Notes: generated by a model from the sequence alone, not told the origin. Counted from the first letter of the stretch, positions 34,632 through 45,906 are shown. The stretch is 64,000 nucleotides of DNA from JAEINY01 sp942490535 (GCA_942490535.1 CALNXQ010000003.1:372001-436000); one strand, 5' to 3'. Numbers and translations: made by a program.

Positions 34632-36989
34632 CTACTCTATAACCTTGAATTCTCCCTTTAACCGGATATCCTCCGAAGAACTTCCGATTTGCACTTCAAA
34701 ATCACCGGGCTCCACCACTTGTTTCATTTCCTGATTCCAAAGGCTCAACTCCTCAAAATCAATAGTAAAATCTACTTTCTTTGATTCACCTGGTTGTAAA
34801 TTAATTTTGTGAAAACCTTTTAACAACTTAACTGGTGTAGTAACGGAACTTACCTTATCTAAAAGATACAACTGCACTACCTCTTTACCTGCTTTATCAC
34901 CGGTATTCTTCACCTCCACTGAAATTTCAACCGGTTGCCCCTCTTTCACCTCTTTGGTTTCAACAACCAGATTGGAGTACTCATAAGTGGTGTAACTCAG
35001 TCCGTGCCCAAAGAAAAATAATGGATCGGGTGTTGAAAACACATAATCCCTGCCTGGTTTTTCAGGTGTTCCTCTTTGCTTGTAATACCCGCGACCCGAT
35101 GGTTTATGATCATATACTGTTGGTACATGACCAGCGCTACGAGGAACAGATACAGGCAGCTTTCCGGAAGGATTTACATTTCCAAACAAAACATCTGCAA
35201 TCGCTAAACCACCCTGTTCACCAGGATACCATGCTTCAACAATGGCCGGAAGATTGTCTTTTTCCCACAGAACAGAATAAGGACGACCATGGAGCATAAC
35301 AAGTACAACGGGTTTTCCGGTAGCATGTATGGCACGGATCAGTTCCGGCTGTACACCCGGCGGATCCAGTGTGGTACGATCCAGTCCTTCACCACAGGTA
35401 TTGTGCTTATCCAATTTATCATCACCCCAACCAATTCCGGAATAAATCAAACTGGTACCACCAATAGCCAGCACTACCACATCACTGTTCTGTGCCGCTG
35501 CAACAGCCTCATCAAAACCACTTTTATCCAGATCTGTAATTCCACATCCACGGGCATAATTAATTTTCACATCCTTTCCTGCTACCTGCCGGATGCCTTG
35601 CAATAATGTAATCCCATAGTCATTGCTTTTTGTCACTGTGTAATCGCCAAACTGAACCTGATCGGCATTGGGACCAATCACTGCAATGGATTTGATACTG
35701 TTATCCAGTGGTAACAGCTGATCACTGTTTTTCAGCAACACGATGGACTCTTCAGCCATCTTCCTGGCATGGGCTACATATTCAGGGATATGGATCTGTT
35801 CTTCTCTTTTTTTGGACACTTTGAATGGCCTGTCGAACATTCCCGCTCTAAACTTAGCCAGCAAAATCCGTTTTACAGAAGTATCTACAACCGACTCATC
35901 CAGTTCACCACTCTCAACCAGGTTTTTCAACTCACCATATATTGATCTCCCGGGCGCTTCTAAATCAACACCTGCTGTTATGGCCCTATGAGCCGTCTCT
36001 TTTTTACCATCACATACCTGGTGAAAATACTGCATCATATTAATAGCCGTATAGTCGGAGAATACATATCCTTCAAACCCCCATTCTCCCCGCAGAATAT
36101 CAGTCAACAGCCAGCGGCTGCCATGAACAGGTACACCATCCACTTCGTGATAGCCAGGCATAATGCTGTAAATATTGGATTTTTTTATGGCCGCTTCAAA
36201 GGGCTTAAAATGAAGACTGCGCAGATCACGCTCGCCTATCATGGCAGGCGCAATATTAATACCGGATTGTGGTATTCCGTAAGCCACAAAATGCTTGGCC
36301 GTACACATTACATGATTCTCCGGGATGCGTGTTTTGGTCACCTCCGGATCTCCCTGCATTCCATTGACGAAGGCCATACCCATTTGTGAAACCAGGAAAG
36401 CATCTTCACCATAACACTCTTCCACGCGGCCATAGCGGGGATCGCGGGCCAGGTCAAAAAGCGGAGATAAAGCCTGATCGACACCGGCCAAAGTAGCTTC
36501 AGTAGAGATGATCTCTCCCATGCGGTGGATCAACTCCGGATTCCAGGTACTGCCTTGTCCGATGGCCTGTGGAAAGATGGTCGCACCCAATGCCATTTGT
36601 CCGTGCAGACACTCTGCAATCTGAATGGCAGGTATGCCAAGTCGTGTTTTCTCGCGCAGATATCTATCGGCTGCCTCTGAAAACCTGGCTATCTTTTCAT
36701 GTTCCACAAAAGGACTTTCCAGACAACCGATACTTTGCCCATCAAATAGTTTTTCCAGCGACTCAACTGTCACCTCACCTTTCTCATCCATTTTAAGTGC
36801 ATTCAGACTTTTCATGGATAACTGATCAATCTTTTCATCCAGCGTCATCCTTGATAGCAGATCTGCTACACGCTCTTCGGCAGGCAAATCAGGATTCTGG
36901 TATGGATACGTGTACTTCTTTGCTGAAACAATGGTAACATTCAACAATACGATTAATACCACCAGTGCTTCTTTAAATCTTTTTTTCAT
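34632..36989 (-). CDS. GH3 beta-glycosidase (beta-glucosidase/xylosidase type)
   Basis: 785 residues with a signal peptide ending VSAKK. The GH3 domains are in order. The catalytic barrel has the nucleophile Asp312 in GYVFSDYTAI and the substrate block CTAKHFVAYG. The alpha/beta sandwich begins near SIVLLKNSDQLLPLD. The C-terminal fibronectin-like FnIII domain starts at about residue 690 (VEVKNTGDKAGKEVVQLYL). It probably cleaves beta-linked xylose or glucose from oligosaccharides in the periplasm. Two other GH3 genes in the array differ in length and domain content. Confidence 0.93.
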   Translation of the reverse strand: MKKRFKEALVVLIVLLNVTIVSAKKYTYPYQNPDLPAEERVADLLSRMTLDEKIDQLSMKSLNALKMDEKGEVTVESLEKLFDGQSIGCLESPFVEHEKIARFSEAADRYLREKTRLGIPAIQIAECLHGQMALGATIFPQAIGQGSTWNPELIHRMGEIISTEATLAGVDQALSPLFDLARDPRYGRVEECYGEDAFLVSQMGMAFVNGMQGDPEVTKTRIPENHVMCTAKHFVAYGIPQSGINIAPAMIGERDLRSLHFKPFEAAIKKSNIYSIMPGYHEVDGVPVHGSRWLLTDILRGEWGFEGYVFSDYTAINMMQYFHQVCDGKKETAHRAITAGVDLEAPGRSIYGELKNLVESGELDESVVDTSVKRILLAKFRAGMFDRPFKVSKKREEQIHIPEYVAHARKMAEESIVLLKNSDQLLPLDNSIKSIAVIGPNADQVQFGDYTVTKSNDYGITLLQGIRQVAGKDVKINYARGCGITDLDKSGFDEAVAAAQNSDVVVLAIGGTSLIYSGIGWGDDKLDKHNTCGEGLDRTTLDPPGVQPELIRAIHATGKPVVLVMLHGRPYSVLWEKDNLPAIVEAWYPGEQGGLAIADVLFGNVNPSGKLPVSVPRSAGHVPTVYDHKPSGRGYYKQRGTPEKPGRDYVFSTPDPLFFFGHGLSYTTYEYSNLVVETKEVKEGQPVEISVEVKNTGDKAGKEVVQLYLLDKVSSVTTPVKLLKGFHKINLQPGESKKVDFTIDFEELSLWNQEMKQVVEPGDFEVQIGSSSEDIRLKGEFKVIE

Positions 36990-37027
36990 TACTGTTTGTT
37001 TGATATTTTTTCAACTCATTTCAAATA

Positions 37028-38065
37028 CTATTTCCCCTTAATGCATTCCATTCCCTTAGGAAACCAGGCTTTTAAGAAAGCATTCATTGAACCGTTATAA
37101 ACAGCTTCGGCCAGGAACTCATGCCCTTCCTGATCACCCCAGGAATAAGTAATTACAAGCTTTCCTTTATATTCACAAAAATCAATATCCGAATTATTGA
37201 CATCCCTGGATGATGCAATGTCTTCTTTTTCTTCATCAGTAAATCCATCACGAGCCATCAAACGATCTTTTTCTGATGCTGCCAAAACGGAATTGAATGG
37301 ACTACTTTCCCAGTTAATCAGATCTTTTGAACGAAATACAAATTGTTCATATCCTTTTGGTTGACTGGCCTCTAGATGAAAGCTGTAATACCACCCGTCA
37401 TGAAACCTCAGGCAATGAGGGGCAGCGTATCGATCACGGCCATAAGTACATTCTGGAGCTGTCAATTTAAAAGTCTTCAAATCTTTGGAAAATAAAAACC
37501 TTGGCGTAAAACTGACTCCAGCATCTTTAGTACCAGAAATTTCGAACATTAATGCATATCCTTCATCTGTTTTACACAGGGATGTGTTACAAATCTGGTG
37601 CAATTCTTCAGGCGCCTCATATATTTTTCTTTGCTCCCAATTTTTCAAATCACTGGATATAAACATTTTTAAAACAGTACCATGCCATCCCAGATTTTCA
37701 TTGGTTCCAATCACATATACTGTATTATTTTCAACATAAGCACAGGGAAAACGGTGATAATCTCCAAATGCAGAAATCTCCTCGCCCGTAATGTGATCTA
37801 CGATATGCAGATAACTGATTCCTTTGGTGTTATTTTTATTTTTTGTCCTTACCCATTCCAACCGGTAGATCTTATCCTTATAAACAAAAGGAGTGGCCTC
37901 CACCACATGGCATGCAATGGTTCCTTTTTTTATTATTTCAGGCTTTTGCTGTTTTGATGACTTTCCGGCTTTGCTGATATTAGATGCTGTTATTAATGAA
38001 ATACAAAAAAAGCTGACAGAAAATATTAATACAAATAGTTTAAAAATGGATCTCACTTTATACAT
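37028..38065 (-). CDS. Exported beta-propeller protein, possibly GH43/GH32-like
   Basis: 345 residues with a signal-like hydrophobic stretch at about 8-28. The rest consists of repeated beta blades (ATPFVYKDKIYRLEW, CAYVENNTVYVIGTN, FISSDLKNWEQRKI, VFRSKDLINWESSPF). The SSDLKNWE and SKDLINWE repeats are those of five-bladed propeller glycosidases such as GH43 and GH32. The usual N-terminal PDPS catalytic block is absent, so the protein could be a divergent hydrolase or only a binding protein. It sits between two GH3 genes. Confidence 0.6.
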   Translation of the reverse strand: MYKVRSIFKLFVLIFSVSFFCISLITASNISKAGKSSKQQKPEIIKKGTIACHVVEATPFVYKDKIYRLEWVRTKNKNNTKGISYLHIVDHITGEEISAFGDYHRFPCAYVENNTVYVIGTNENLGWHGTVLKMFISSDLKNWEQRKIYEAPEELHQICNTSLCKTDEGYALMFEISGTKDAGVSFTPRFLFSKDLKTFKLTAPECTYGRDRYAAPHCLRFHDGWYYSFHLEASQPKGYEQFVFRSKDLINWESSPFNSVLAASEKDRLMARDGFTDEEKEDIASSRDVNNSDIDFCEYKGKLVITYSWGDQEGHEFLAEAVYNGSMNAFLKAWFPKGMECIKGK

Positions 38066-38133
38066 ATTTCTTACAGTTAATTAGTTACAAATTGTTTAAT
38101 ATCAATTCTTTCAAAAAGTCAAAAACCATATCC

Positions 38134-40338
38134 CTACTTCACTTTCAACAGAGTCTTCTTCACATTGGCAGAGCTATTTCCAATCATAATTTCAAAATCA
38201 CCAGGCTCAACTATCCATTGTCCATCCAGCCAATACTCCAGTTGTTCTTTTCCAATTTCGAAACTAACCGTTCTGATTTCGCCAGGCGCCAGGGTAATGC
38301 GCTCAAAGCCGCGCAACTCCATAGCCGGCCTCACCCTTGACGATACAAGATCGTTAACATATAACTGAATCACCTCATCACCTTTAAATTTACCACTATT
38401 TGTAACATTAACAGATACAATGGTCTTTCCATCAGAAGAGATAAGGCTTTTTTCAAGAACCGGTTCACTTATCACAAAATCCGTATAACTTAATCCAAAA
38501 CCAAACGGGAAAAGTGGTTCCGGTGACGAGTTATGAATCCTTCTTGGACGGCCGGTTTCCAGTTTATTATAAAATAAAGGTACCTGCCCCACATTCCGGG
38601 GGAAAGTAATGGGCAGTTTTCCACCCGGATTAACCTCTCCAAACAGAACTTCTGCAATGGCTGTTCCTGTTTCCTGTCCCAGGTACCATCCTTCAATGAT
38701 GGCAGGCGCATTTTGAGCCGTCCATTCAATCGACAGAGGACGTCCGTTTAAAAGCACTACAACATAAGGTTTTCCTGTTTTATGAATGGCTTGTACCAAC
38801 CGGGTTTGAACCCCGGCAAGATTCAGATCATCGCGATCTTCATTTTCACGGCAGGTTTCCTCTGAACCGCCAATGGCCAATACTACCAAATCAGAATTCT
38901 GTGCGAGGGTTACTGCTTCTTCAATTTCACTGGTTTTATCAGATGCTATATCACAACCCTGTGCATAGCTGAATTCAATTTTTTCTCCGTATTTATTTTT
39001 TAATCCTTCAAGGATGGTCACAAAATACTTAGGCTTATCAGGTGAATATCCGCCCAGACGCATGGCATCGGCATTGGGGCCTATCACTGCTATCTTTTTA
39101 TACTTTTCCGTACTTAGAGGTAAAATATTCGCCTCATTCTTTAAAAGTACAACTGATTTACGGGCTACTTCCAAAGCCAATGCATCATGGGCAGGATCAT
39201 TAATTATTTTTCTATAATTCTTAACAGGGCGTCCAAAATAATCAGCTTTAGCAGACATTTCAGCTTCCTCATCACTCAGGATTTTTGCATTACTATATTG
39301 CGGGTATGCCAACCAATCGAAACGTTCATCCAACTGCTCCTTACTTTGCATCAAGCCCAATTCAAATTTTACTTGCAACACACAACTAACTGCATTATCT
39401 ACAAGCTTTTCATCAATCAATCCTTGCTTAACAGCATCAATTAATAAATCACCATATAAGCGATTATCATTCCATGATTGAAACATAGAGAGTTCCTGAT
39501 GAATACCAGCCTCTAATGCCATTCGTACAGCATCAACTAATGTTGGTGCATACTTGAATGTTTTTGCAGACCGCTTAATATCCTGATTATCGGATACTAT
39601 CAATCCATCCCATTTATATTGCTTTCGCAGCACTTCATTTAACAAGTCTTTATTGGCATGACAAGGGATTCCGTTTAGCAGATGGTGAGCTGGCATTATA
39701 CTTCGCACGTTTCCCTGCTCAATAGCCATTTTAAAAGGTAGCATATGTATATTGTGCAGATTATAATCTGAAACATCCATAGCTGCACCATTATCGCCAG
39801 CCATAGGCTCTCCATCGGCGGCAAAATGCTTGGCCGTAGCAATAATATGCTCCGAATCCAAAAATTTACTTCCTTTTCCTTGTAAGCCTAATATGTATGC
39901 CGTACCTATCTTACCAACCAAATATGGATCTTCTCCATAACTCTCTTCTGTTCGTCCCCAACGCACATCACGCACCACAGAAAGCATTGGCGTGTAGCAT
40001 TGGTGCACCCCAAAGGCTCTGGACTCCTTTGCTACAACATGTCCCATTTGCTCAATAAGTTCAACATCCCAGGTGCTTGCCATAGCAATTGCCTGCGGAA
40101 AAACAGTTGCACCTTCCAGTTTTATGCCGTGCAAACACTCATTGGCATTAATATTGGGTATACCCAACCGCATATTGGCATTAGGAAACTGCGTTGCTAA
40201 TTGACGAACTTTTTCCTCAATCGACATTTGCTTAATTAAAGATCGTATCTCCTTATCAAACTGCCCTTTGCTTACTTGCCCGTAACAAAATGAAATACTA
40301 CTTACTATGAATAACAAGACTAATTTTATGCTTCTCAT
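38134..40338 (-). CDS. GH3 beta-glycosidase, second copy
   Basis: 734 residues, signal peptide ending FCYGQ. The nucleophile is Asp250 in WDGLIVSDNQDI, and the block ATAKHFAADGEP follows the usual KHF motif. The sandwich domain starts at about residue 395 (SVVLLKNEANILPLS) and a C-terminal FnIII-like domain follows. The insert in the barrel (SDEEAEMSAKADYFGRPVKN) is unlike that of the first GH3. It is most likely an exo-acting beta-glucosidase or beta-xylosidase; specificity is unknown. It is 34 bases downstream of the sulfatase gene. Confidence 0.92.
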   Translation of the reverse strand: MRSIKLVLLFIVSSISFCYGQVSKGQFDKEIRSLIKQMSIEEKVRQLATQFPNANMRLGIPNINANECLHGIKLEGATVFPQAIAMASTWDVELIEQMGHVVAKESRAFGVHQCYTPMLSVVRDVRWGRTEESYGEDPYLVGKIGTAYILGLQGKGSKFLDSEHIIATAKHFAADGEPMAGDNGAAMDVSDYNLHNIHMLPFKMAIEQGNVRSIMPAHHLLNGIPCHANKDLLNEVLRKQYKWDGLIVSDNQDIKRSAKTFKYAPTLVDAVRMALEAGIHQELSMFQSWNDNRLYGDLLIDAVKQGLIDEKLVDNAVSCVLQVKFELGLMQSKEQLDERFDWLAYPQYSNAKILSDEEAEMSAKADYFGRPVKNYRKIINDPAHDALALEVARKSVVLLKNEANILPLSTEKYKKIAVIGPNADAMRLGGYSPDKPKYFVTILEGLKNKYGEKIEFSYAQGCDIASDKTSEIEEAVTLAQNSDLVVLAIGGSEETCRENEDRDDLNLAGVQTRLVQAIHKTGKPYVVVLLNGRPLSIEWTAQNAPAIIEGWYLGQETGTAIAEVLFGEVNPGGKLPITFPRNVGQVPLFYNKLETGRPRRIHNSSPEPLFPFGFGLSYTDFVISEPVLEKSLISSDGKTIVSVNVTNSGKFKGDEVIQLYVNDLVSSRVRPAMELRGFERITLAPGEIRTVSFEIGKEQLEYWLDGQWIVEPGDFEIMIGNSSANVKKTLLKVK

Positions 40339-40372
40339 TTTTTAATGCTTATATGTTGGATTAGAAACTGCT

Positions 40373-41860
40373 TTAATTTCGTTTAAAAATTCCTGTATCC
40401 CCTTTCCTGAGAATGGGCATCAATTCATCTACCTTTTCAGGATGATATGCTGCCATATTAACAGCCTCATTGGGATCGCTGCAATGATCATACAATTCAA
40501 TCACCTCATTACCATTGCAATAAAAACACGACAGACGATACCTATCTGTTCTTACAGATAGGCCATTGTTCCAGTAACTATAGGCGGCCTCTTTGGCCTT
40601 ATAACCGGGATCGTTAAATACAGGCGTTAAACTCACACCATCCACACCCTGTGGTGTGTCATTACCGCAGAGTTCGCATAAAGTCGGGTAAATGTCAATG
40701 CTTTCGACCAGGCCTTTTGCCTGACTCCCTGCTCCTTTTGTCCCCGGGACTTTAATAATAAGGGCACTTCTCAAGGCTCTTTCAAAGGTTGAATGCTTAC
40801 CCCATATGGTTTGATCGCCTAAATGCCATCCATGATCACCCCAAACAACTACAATGGTATTATCTTCCAATTCAAGTTTTTCCAGCTCCTGCAATACTTT
40901 ACCAATCTGTGCATCCACATAACTTACACTGGCAAAGTAGGCATGACGAAGGGTACGTGCATAATCATCACTCACACTTTTTCCGGCAGCAGCCTTTTCT
41001 TCTCCTTTTTTGTAGGCATTAAATTCATTACTATCATGCACACTTATACCATTGGTGTTTTCTGGAATAATGGGATTTGGCGAAAGCGGAATCATTGCCC
41101 TATCATACATATCCCAATATTTTTTGGGTGCATTAAACGGCAGATGAGGTTTAAAGAAACCAAGTCCCAGAAAAAAAGGTTGATCCTGATTTTTAAGCTG
41201 CCTAAGTTTTTCGATTGCCAACGTAGCTGTCAATCCATCCGGATAACCTTCATCCTCTAAATCTGCACATTCATATGGTTTTACCTGCCGCTTCATACTT
41301 TGCCGGTTAGAGCCATCGGCATAAGCAAAAAAGGCATTCCATCCGGTCCCCCATTTCCCGGGATTAAAAAGCATTTCATTCCAACTATGAGGTAGTTCCA
41401 GTTTATTAGAGGGCTGTTCTTCATATCCATAAATTAAGCCATCAACACTGTGACTCACTTTGCCAATACCTACTGTGCAATAATTATTTCTTTTAAACTG
41501 ATGTATAAAGGTTTCGGGCATTATTCCTTCTGCTTTATTTGAAAGTTCAGTAATGATGGCATGATTCGAGAGGTGCACTGGCTTGGATGGACGCATTCCT
41601 GTGAGCATGCTGTGGCGCGATGCCCCACAGGTAGGTACCTGAACGTAATGATTTGTAAATACCGTAGCACTCTTTGCCAAACGATCCAGATATGGAGTCT
41701 TCATATAATCCTTTCCATAACAACCTAATTCAGGACGGAGATCATCAACACATATAAATAGCACATTTGGCTTTCCATTTTTTTTTGTATTGGACTTATT
41801 TGCACATGCGCAAAAAAGAAAGATCCATACTATCACTCCTACCAAAAATTTAGTTTTCAT
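40373..41860 (-). CDS. Sulfatase, type S1, iduronate-2-sulfatase-like
   Basis: Removes sulfate esters from the polysaccharide. 495 residues, lipoprotein-type signal (IFLFCAC). The metal site is Asp39/Asp40 (FICVDDLRPELG). The formylglycine site is Cys78 in CGASR with Arg82, so a maturase is needed. Further blocks are GKVSH, FFKPHLPFNAPKKYWDMY and VVVWGDHGWHLGDQTIWGKH. The pattern fits the IDS-like subgroup active on sulfated uronic acids or fucose/galactose. Subgroup S1_7 is a guess. No sulfatase maturase gene is seen in the window. Confidence 0.93.
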   Translation of the reverse strand: MKTKFLVGVIVWIFLFCACANKSNTKKNGKPNVLFICVDDLRPELGCYGKDYMKTPYLDRLAKSATVFTNHYVQVPTCGASRHSMLTGMRPSKPVHLSNHAIITELSNKAEGIMPETFIHQFKRNNYCTVGIGKVSHSVDGLIYGYEEQPSNKLELPHSWNEMLFNPGKWGTGWNAFFAYADGSNRQSMKRQVKPYECADLEDEGYPDGLTATLAIEKLRQLKNQDQPFFLGLGFFKPHLPFNAPKKYWDMYDRAMIPLSPNPIIPENTNGISVHDSNEFNAYKKGEEKAAAGKSVSDDYARTLRHAYFASVSYVDAQIGKVLQELEKLELEDNTIVVVWGDHGWHLGDQTIWGKHSTFERALRSALIIKVPGTKGAGSQAKGLVESIDIYPTLCELCGNDTPQGVDGVSLTPVFNDPGYKAKEAAYSYWNNGLSVRTDRYRLSCFYCNGNEVIELYDHCSDPNEAVNMAAYHPEKVDELMPILRKGDTGIFKRN

Positions 41861-42026
41861 ATTCTTACATTTATTTTCAAGACTACATAAAACTCGCCAC
41901 CATAGTCATTTTCAGGTGTACACAGCACTTGCCCATGACATGTTTCATCTTATTTTAATATTTACTATTTATTTAATGTTACCAACACCTCATCTACAAG
42001 CTACCTCTATTAATACGTCTCAATTT

Positions 42027-44416
42027 TTATTTATACCCAAAAGCTTCAAATTCCGCGACACTAAATGAGGCTCTCTTGTTTTTAGCAACAATTCGCAGGT
42101 AACGAAAAGGCTGAGGATGATTTAAAAACACTTCCCACATATTACTACATTTGGTGTCGGTTTTATAATAGGATACCACTTCGTTCTTCACAGCCAATAC
42201 AGTGTAATCTTTGAATGAAGAATCATTTGATGCCTGAACCTCATAATTGGAGCGAGATTCCGGTTCGAAGCGTCCTTTAACCGGAATGATTACTACTTTT
42301 TCAATAACATATTCCGATTCCATATCCACCTGGTACCACGCATCTCCTTTTGCATCAGCAGCGGTGTGCCAATAGGTATGCCACTCGTTGTCGTTACCGT
42401 GTGCGGCTGTATTTTCAGCTTCTTCTGAAGAACAGGTGACAGGCTTATTTTTTAACAGACTTACATGCCCATAAGCCTTTCCCGACAGCCCTTCATAATC
42501 CGCTTCCACACCAGCATTTGCCATAATCACTTTTGCCGAATCCGGCCAGTTTCCATCCTCAACATAATGATAGTTGATTAACTGAGCACCTCCGGCACTA
42601 GGGCATGGCGCATCGCCATAATTGCTATCAAAGACAACTCTATCCGAACTTGACATCCAGGCGCGGCACACATGCTCGGCATGAGAATCTTTACTTACAT
42701 TATGCTGCCAACGCGAGTCGTTGCTCCAGTTATCGGCATAAAACACATCCATCACATTATGACTGGTGTAAACCACATAATTTTGTTCCACCATGCAATT
42801 AGGATAATAACCATGTGTATAAAGGGTTCCTCCATCACGTATGCCCCATTTATGCATTGAAGAAGTACGCGATATCAGATTCCTACGGTAAGTCAAACGC
42901 CCAATGCCTGTATGATGTGTCGGTTTATCACCAATTCGTGCATGAACTCCCGCGTAGGCAATGTCGGAGATATCATTATTTTCGATGATGACATCATAAG
43001 CAGCAAAGGTGTTAATGGCACTGGCCTGATAGTAATCGCGCCCGATGTTACGAATCACATTATTCCTGATGAGGGTATGTTTACAAATTGTACTGTCGGG
43101 ACAAAGCAGTTTATCCAAATACCACTTTCCGGTACTGACAGCTGCTGCACTCAAATTGTAAAAATAATTACCCTCAATGCGGATGCGGTTTGTGCCCTCG
43201 TATGGCTGAATACCACATGAGCCCAAATGACGAAATACGGAGTTCTTTATCTGCACATCGTCGGCATAGTTTAATACGACCTGTCCGGATACTTCATTAT
43301 CGTATTGCCCTGTTATTTCGGCCTGTGATCTGCCAAGCATATGCTTTTCGGGATAAAACCAGTTTCCATGCTGAAACACTATTCCATCAAACTGAATATT
43401 CTTAATCCGGTTATCGGGCTTTCCCTGCATATGAATCAGCCCCTCTACTTTTGGAACATAGGCATCAATCTCAGTCATATCTTCCCAAGGGTGCGGATAG
43501 TAATACACTTTCTTTTCAGTCGTATTGAGGCACCATTCACCCGGCTCATCCAGTTCTTCAATGGCATTAATGATGAAATGCCCATCGCCCCGGAGGCATC
43601 CTGCCAGGTAGTCCACCATTCATAACCGGGATTTGGCAGGCGGAAGATGAAAGAACTATCTGTTTCCATGATTTCTTCCAACGGAATTTGAAGCATCTTA
43701 AATACCAAAAGCGCATGTACACTTAGATCCTTGACATTTGAGTAGGACTTTTTCATGTCCTCTTTACTGAATTCAATACCATCAAACTTTGCCTCCGTTT
43801 CCGGATCATCCCACCAATGCCTTGTAGGGTGCTTACTGATGGTTGAACGAACATCCCCCTTCTGGATATCGCCGGACTTGGGTGCGCTTATTGCCCTGTA
43901 TGGCTTGTTTGAAATAGCCTGTTGTGCCCGGATGCCATTCACATAAAGTTGTTTGAAATATGATGCAAAACCATTGGCTTCAGACGCATCTGCTTCGTAA
44001 TACTTTTTTCCAGGAACTTTTGTCCAGTTTTCAATTTTACGACCACCGCAGATCACCGGCTTCACGTCGTCCTGATTACGATATATCACCTGATAGCCGT
44101 TCGAACCGGAATCTTCGGATCCAAACTTCACGGTTTGATTCAACTCATACCGTCCGGGAGCAAGATAAACATGAAGTTCGGATTTCATGTTTTTGTTCAA
44201 TCCTTTACGACGGATCAGATCCCTTGCTCCTTCCAGATCTTTTAACGCCGTCTCCGGAGTTTTCCCATCTGCCAGATTATCCCCATTGGGACTGACATAA
44301 ACAGCTGTTTGATCTGTTTCAGGCCCTGGTGTACTTTGTTTTTTTATGGCAACACAGCTCTGGATAAGTAAGCCAAAGACCAACCCGGCCATTGCTGTAT
44401 TTTTGTAAGATTTCAT
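42027..44416 (-). pseudogene. GH141-like beta-helix enzyme with discoidin domain, frameshifted, copy C
   Basis: The reading frame is split into an N-terminal part (44416 down to about 43590) and a C-terminal part (down to 42027). Adding one G within the GGGG run at 43588-43591 restores an ASGGDGHFIINAI join and a continuous product near 795 residues. The N-part has a lipoprotein signal (FGLLIQSC), VSPNGDNLADGKTPE and QLYVNGIRAQQA. The C-part has beta-helix rungs (VIENNDISDIAYAGVHARIG, YRRNLIS) and an F5/8 type C domain (WYQVDMESEYVIEKVVI, YLRIVAKN). It may be a true loss, a phase-variable gene or a sequencing error in a homopolymer. Confidence 0.82.
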
Positions 44417-44456
44417 AATCTTTCCACCTTTTATCAACATACTCCCCAAATCAATT

Positions 44457-45899
44457 TTAAAGTCTCATTTTACAAGTATTAAACGAATAGGGCGGCATCT
44501 CTGAAATGACCATCTGATTTTCAATTTTCAGCTTCAGTTCTTTAGATTCGGGTGAATTATTATAAGTTACCACAATCACCTCCCCATCCAGATTCTCAAA
44601 GGCCAACAGTTGGTCAAACTCACCAGACGTAGCCAGTTTTACAGCTCCCGGTTTAATGAAGTAACTCAGATGCTTCATCAAATAAAACTCAGGATTGTAA
44701 GTAATGGTTCCACTCGTGTTATCCACGGTAATCATGGAGTTCTGCTTCCAGCCCCACTGACTTTTACCAGTCTCGTCCAACACCATATTCCAATACATGT
44801 AAGCATTTGCCCCGTGATTAAAATAGTGGTGAATCAGATTCCAGGTATGTTCAGCTGCAGCCCAGTCGTTGGAACCGTTTCCGCATTCTGTTTCCGACTG
44901 AATCAGGCGCATCTCCGGATAACGTTGCTGCACGTCAGGAATAGCTCCTTTACCAGCCCATTGAAACCCTACTCCTCTTACATATTTTTGAGCTTCCGGA
45001 TCATCCAGCACAGCGCTCACCCGTTCAATTTGCGGACGTTCCACCGTCCCAAGGAAAATATCAGTTGCCAGACTATCCTTTTTAAAACGCGGCCCCAGGT
45101 ATTTCCCTATAAAAAAGGCCAGATCTTCCGGACGCCACACACAGCTGGGGAACACCTGGCAGGAGTTGGGTTCGTTCTGCACATGAACTGCTGTAACAGG
45201 AATTCCCTCCTGCTCATAGGCCTGCACAAATTTTGAAAAGTAAAGCGCATAAGCCTCCAGCATCTCAGGCTCCATTCTAAACTGGGTTTCCATTTCCTTT
45301 CCGGCCCCTTCCGGCTCAAGATCATTAACTGCACCGGGGCTGCAAGCATAGTGGTGATTGGTTTTCATCCATGATGGCGGGCACCAGGGAGAAGCCCAAA
45401 TCTTAAGATCAGGAGCAATTTTTTGAACAGCCTGAATATACGGGATCAATCGTTGCCTGTCGCGATCAATGGAGAAATGTTTCATTGCCAAATCACCATC
45501 ATATTCATTATGACTGTACCAATCCACAGCATAGTCGTTGGCCCCAATGGGCATTCGACAAAGGTTAAACTTACAACCATCCTGCTGATCAAATAAGTCA
45601 TACAAAATCTGCCCACGCTCCTTTTCACTGAGTGTGACCAGCTGCTCCCATCCCAGTTCGTTAAAACATCCACCAAAACCCTCTACCACTTGCAGTTTCT
45701 GGTGCGTAAATATTTCTGCATCTGCTCCATCCTCAGTACTGTGACTTATTACAGGCAGTGCTCCTTCCTGCCAGTAAGCATCATTGGTAGTGTTTTTTAT
45801 TTCAAGCACCTTAATTTGATGGCAATTCGTAAACATTAACAAAAACAATCCCCAAAAAACAGACTTGGTCATATTGCTATTAAAATGGATCCTTGACAT
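44457..45899 (-). CDS. GH30 glycoside hydrolase
   Basis: 480 residues with a lipoprotein-like signal (lipobox around FTNC, Cys26). The start may be the ATG at 45872. The GH30 barrel shows QVVEGFGGCFNELGW, NLCRMPIGANDYA and KIWASPWCPPSWMKTN. The acid/base is Glu243 in VQNEPN and the nucleophile Glu336 in IQSETECG. The C-terminal beta-sandwich ends PYSFNTCKM. GH30 members act on beta-1,6-glucan, beta-xylan, beta-fucosides or glucosylceramide. The subfamily cannot be decided by eye. It is 8 bases from the GH3-PA14 gene upstream and 41 bases from copy C. Confidence 0.93.
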   Translation of the reverse strand: MSRIHFNSNMTKSVFWGLFLLMFTNCHQIKVLEIKNTTNDAYWQEGALPVISHSTEDGADAEIFTHQKLQVVEGFGGCFNELGWEQLVTLSEKERGQILYDLFDQQDGCKFNLCRMPIGANDYAVDWYSHNEYDGDLAMKHFSIDRDRQRLIPYIQAVQKIAPDLKIWASPWCPPSWMKTNHHYACSPGAVNDLEPEGAGKEMETQFRMEPEMLEAYALYFSKFVQAYEQEGIPVTAVHVQNEPNSCQVFPSCVWRPEDLAFFIGKYLGPRFKKDSLATDIFLGTVERPQIERVSAVLDDPEAQKYVRGVGFQWAGKGAIPDVQQRYPEMRLIQSETECGNGSNDWAAAEHTWNLIHHYFNHGANAYMYWNMVLDETGKSQWGWKQNSMITVDNTSGTITYNPEFYLMKHLSYFIKPGAVKLATSGEFDQLLAFENLDGEVIVVTYNNSPESKELKLKIENQMVISEMPPYSFNTCKMRL

Positions 45900-45906
45900 G
45901 ATTATT

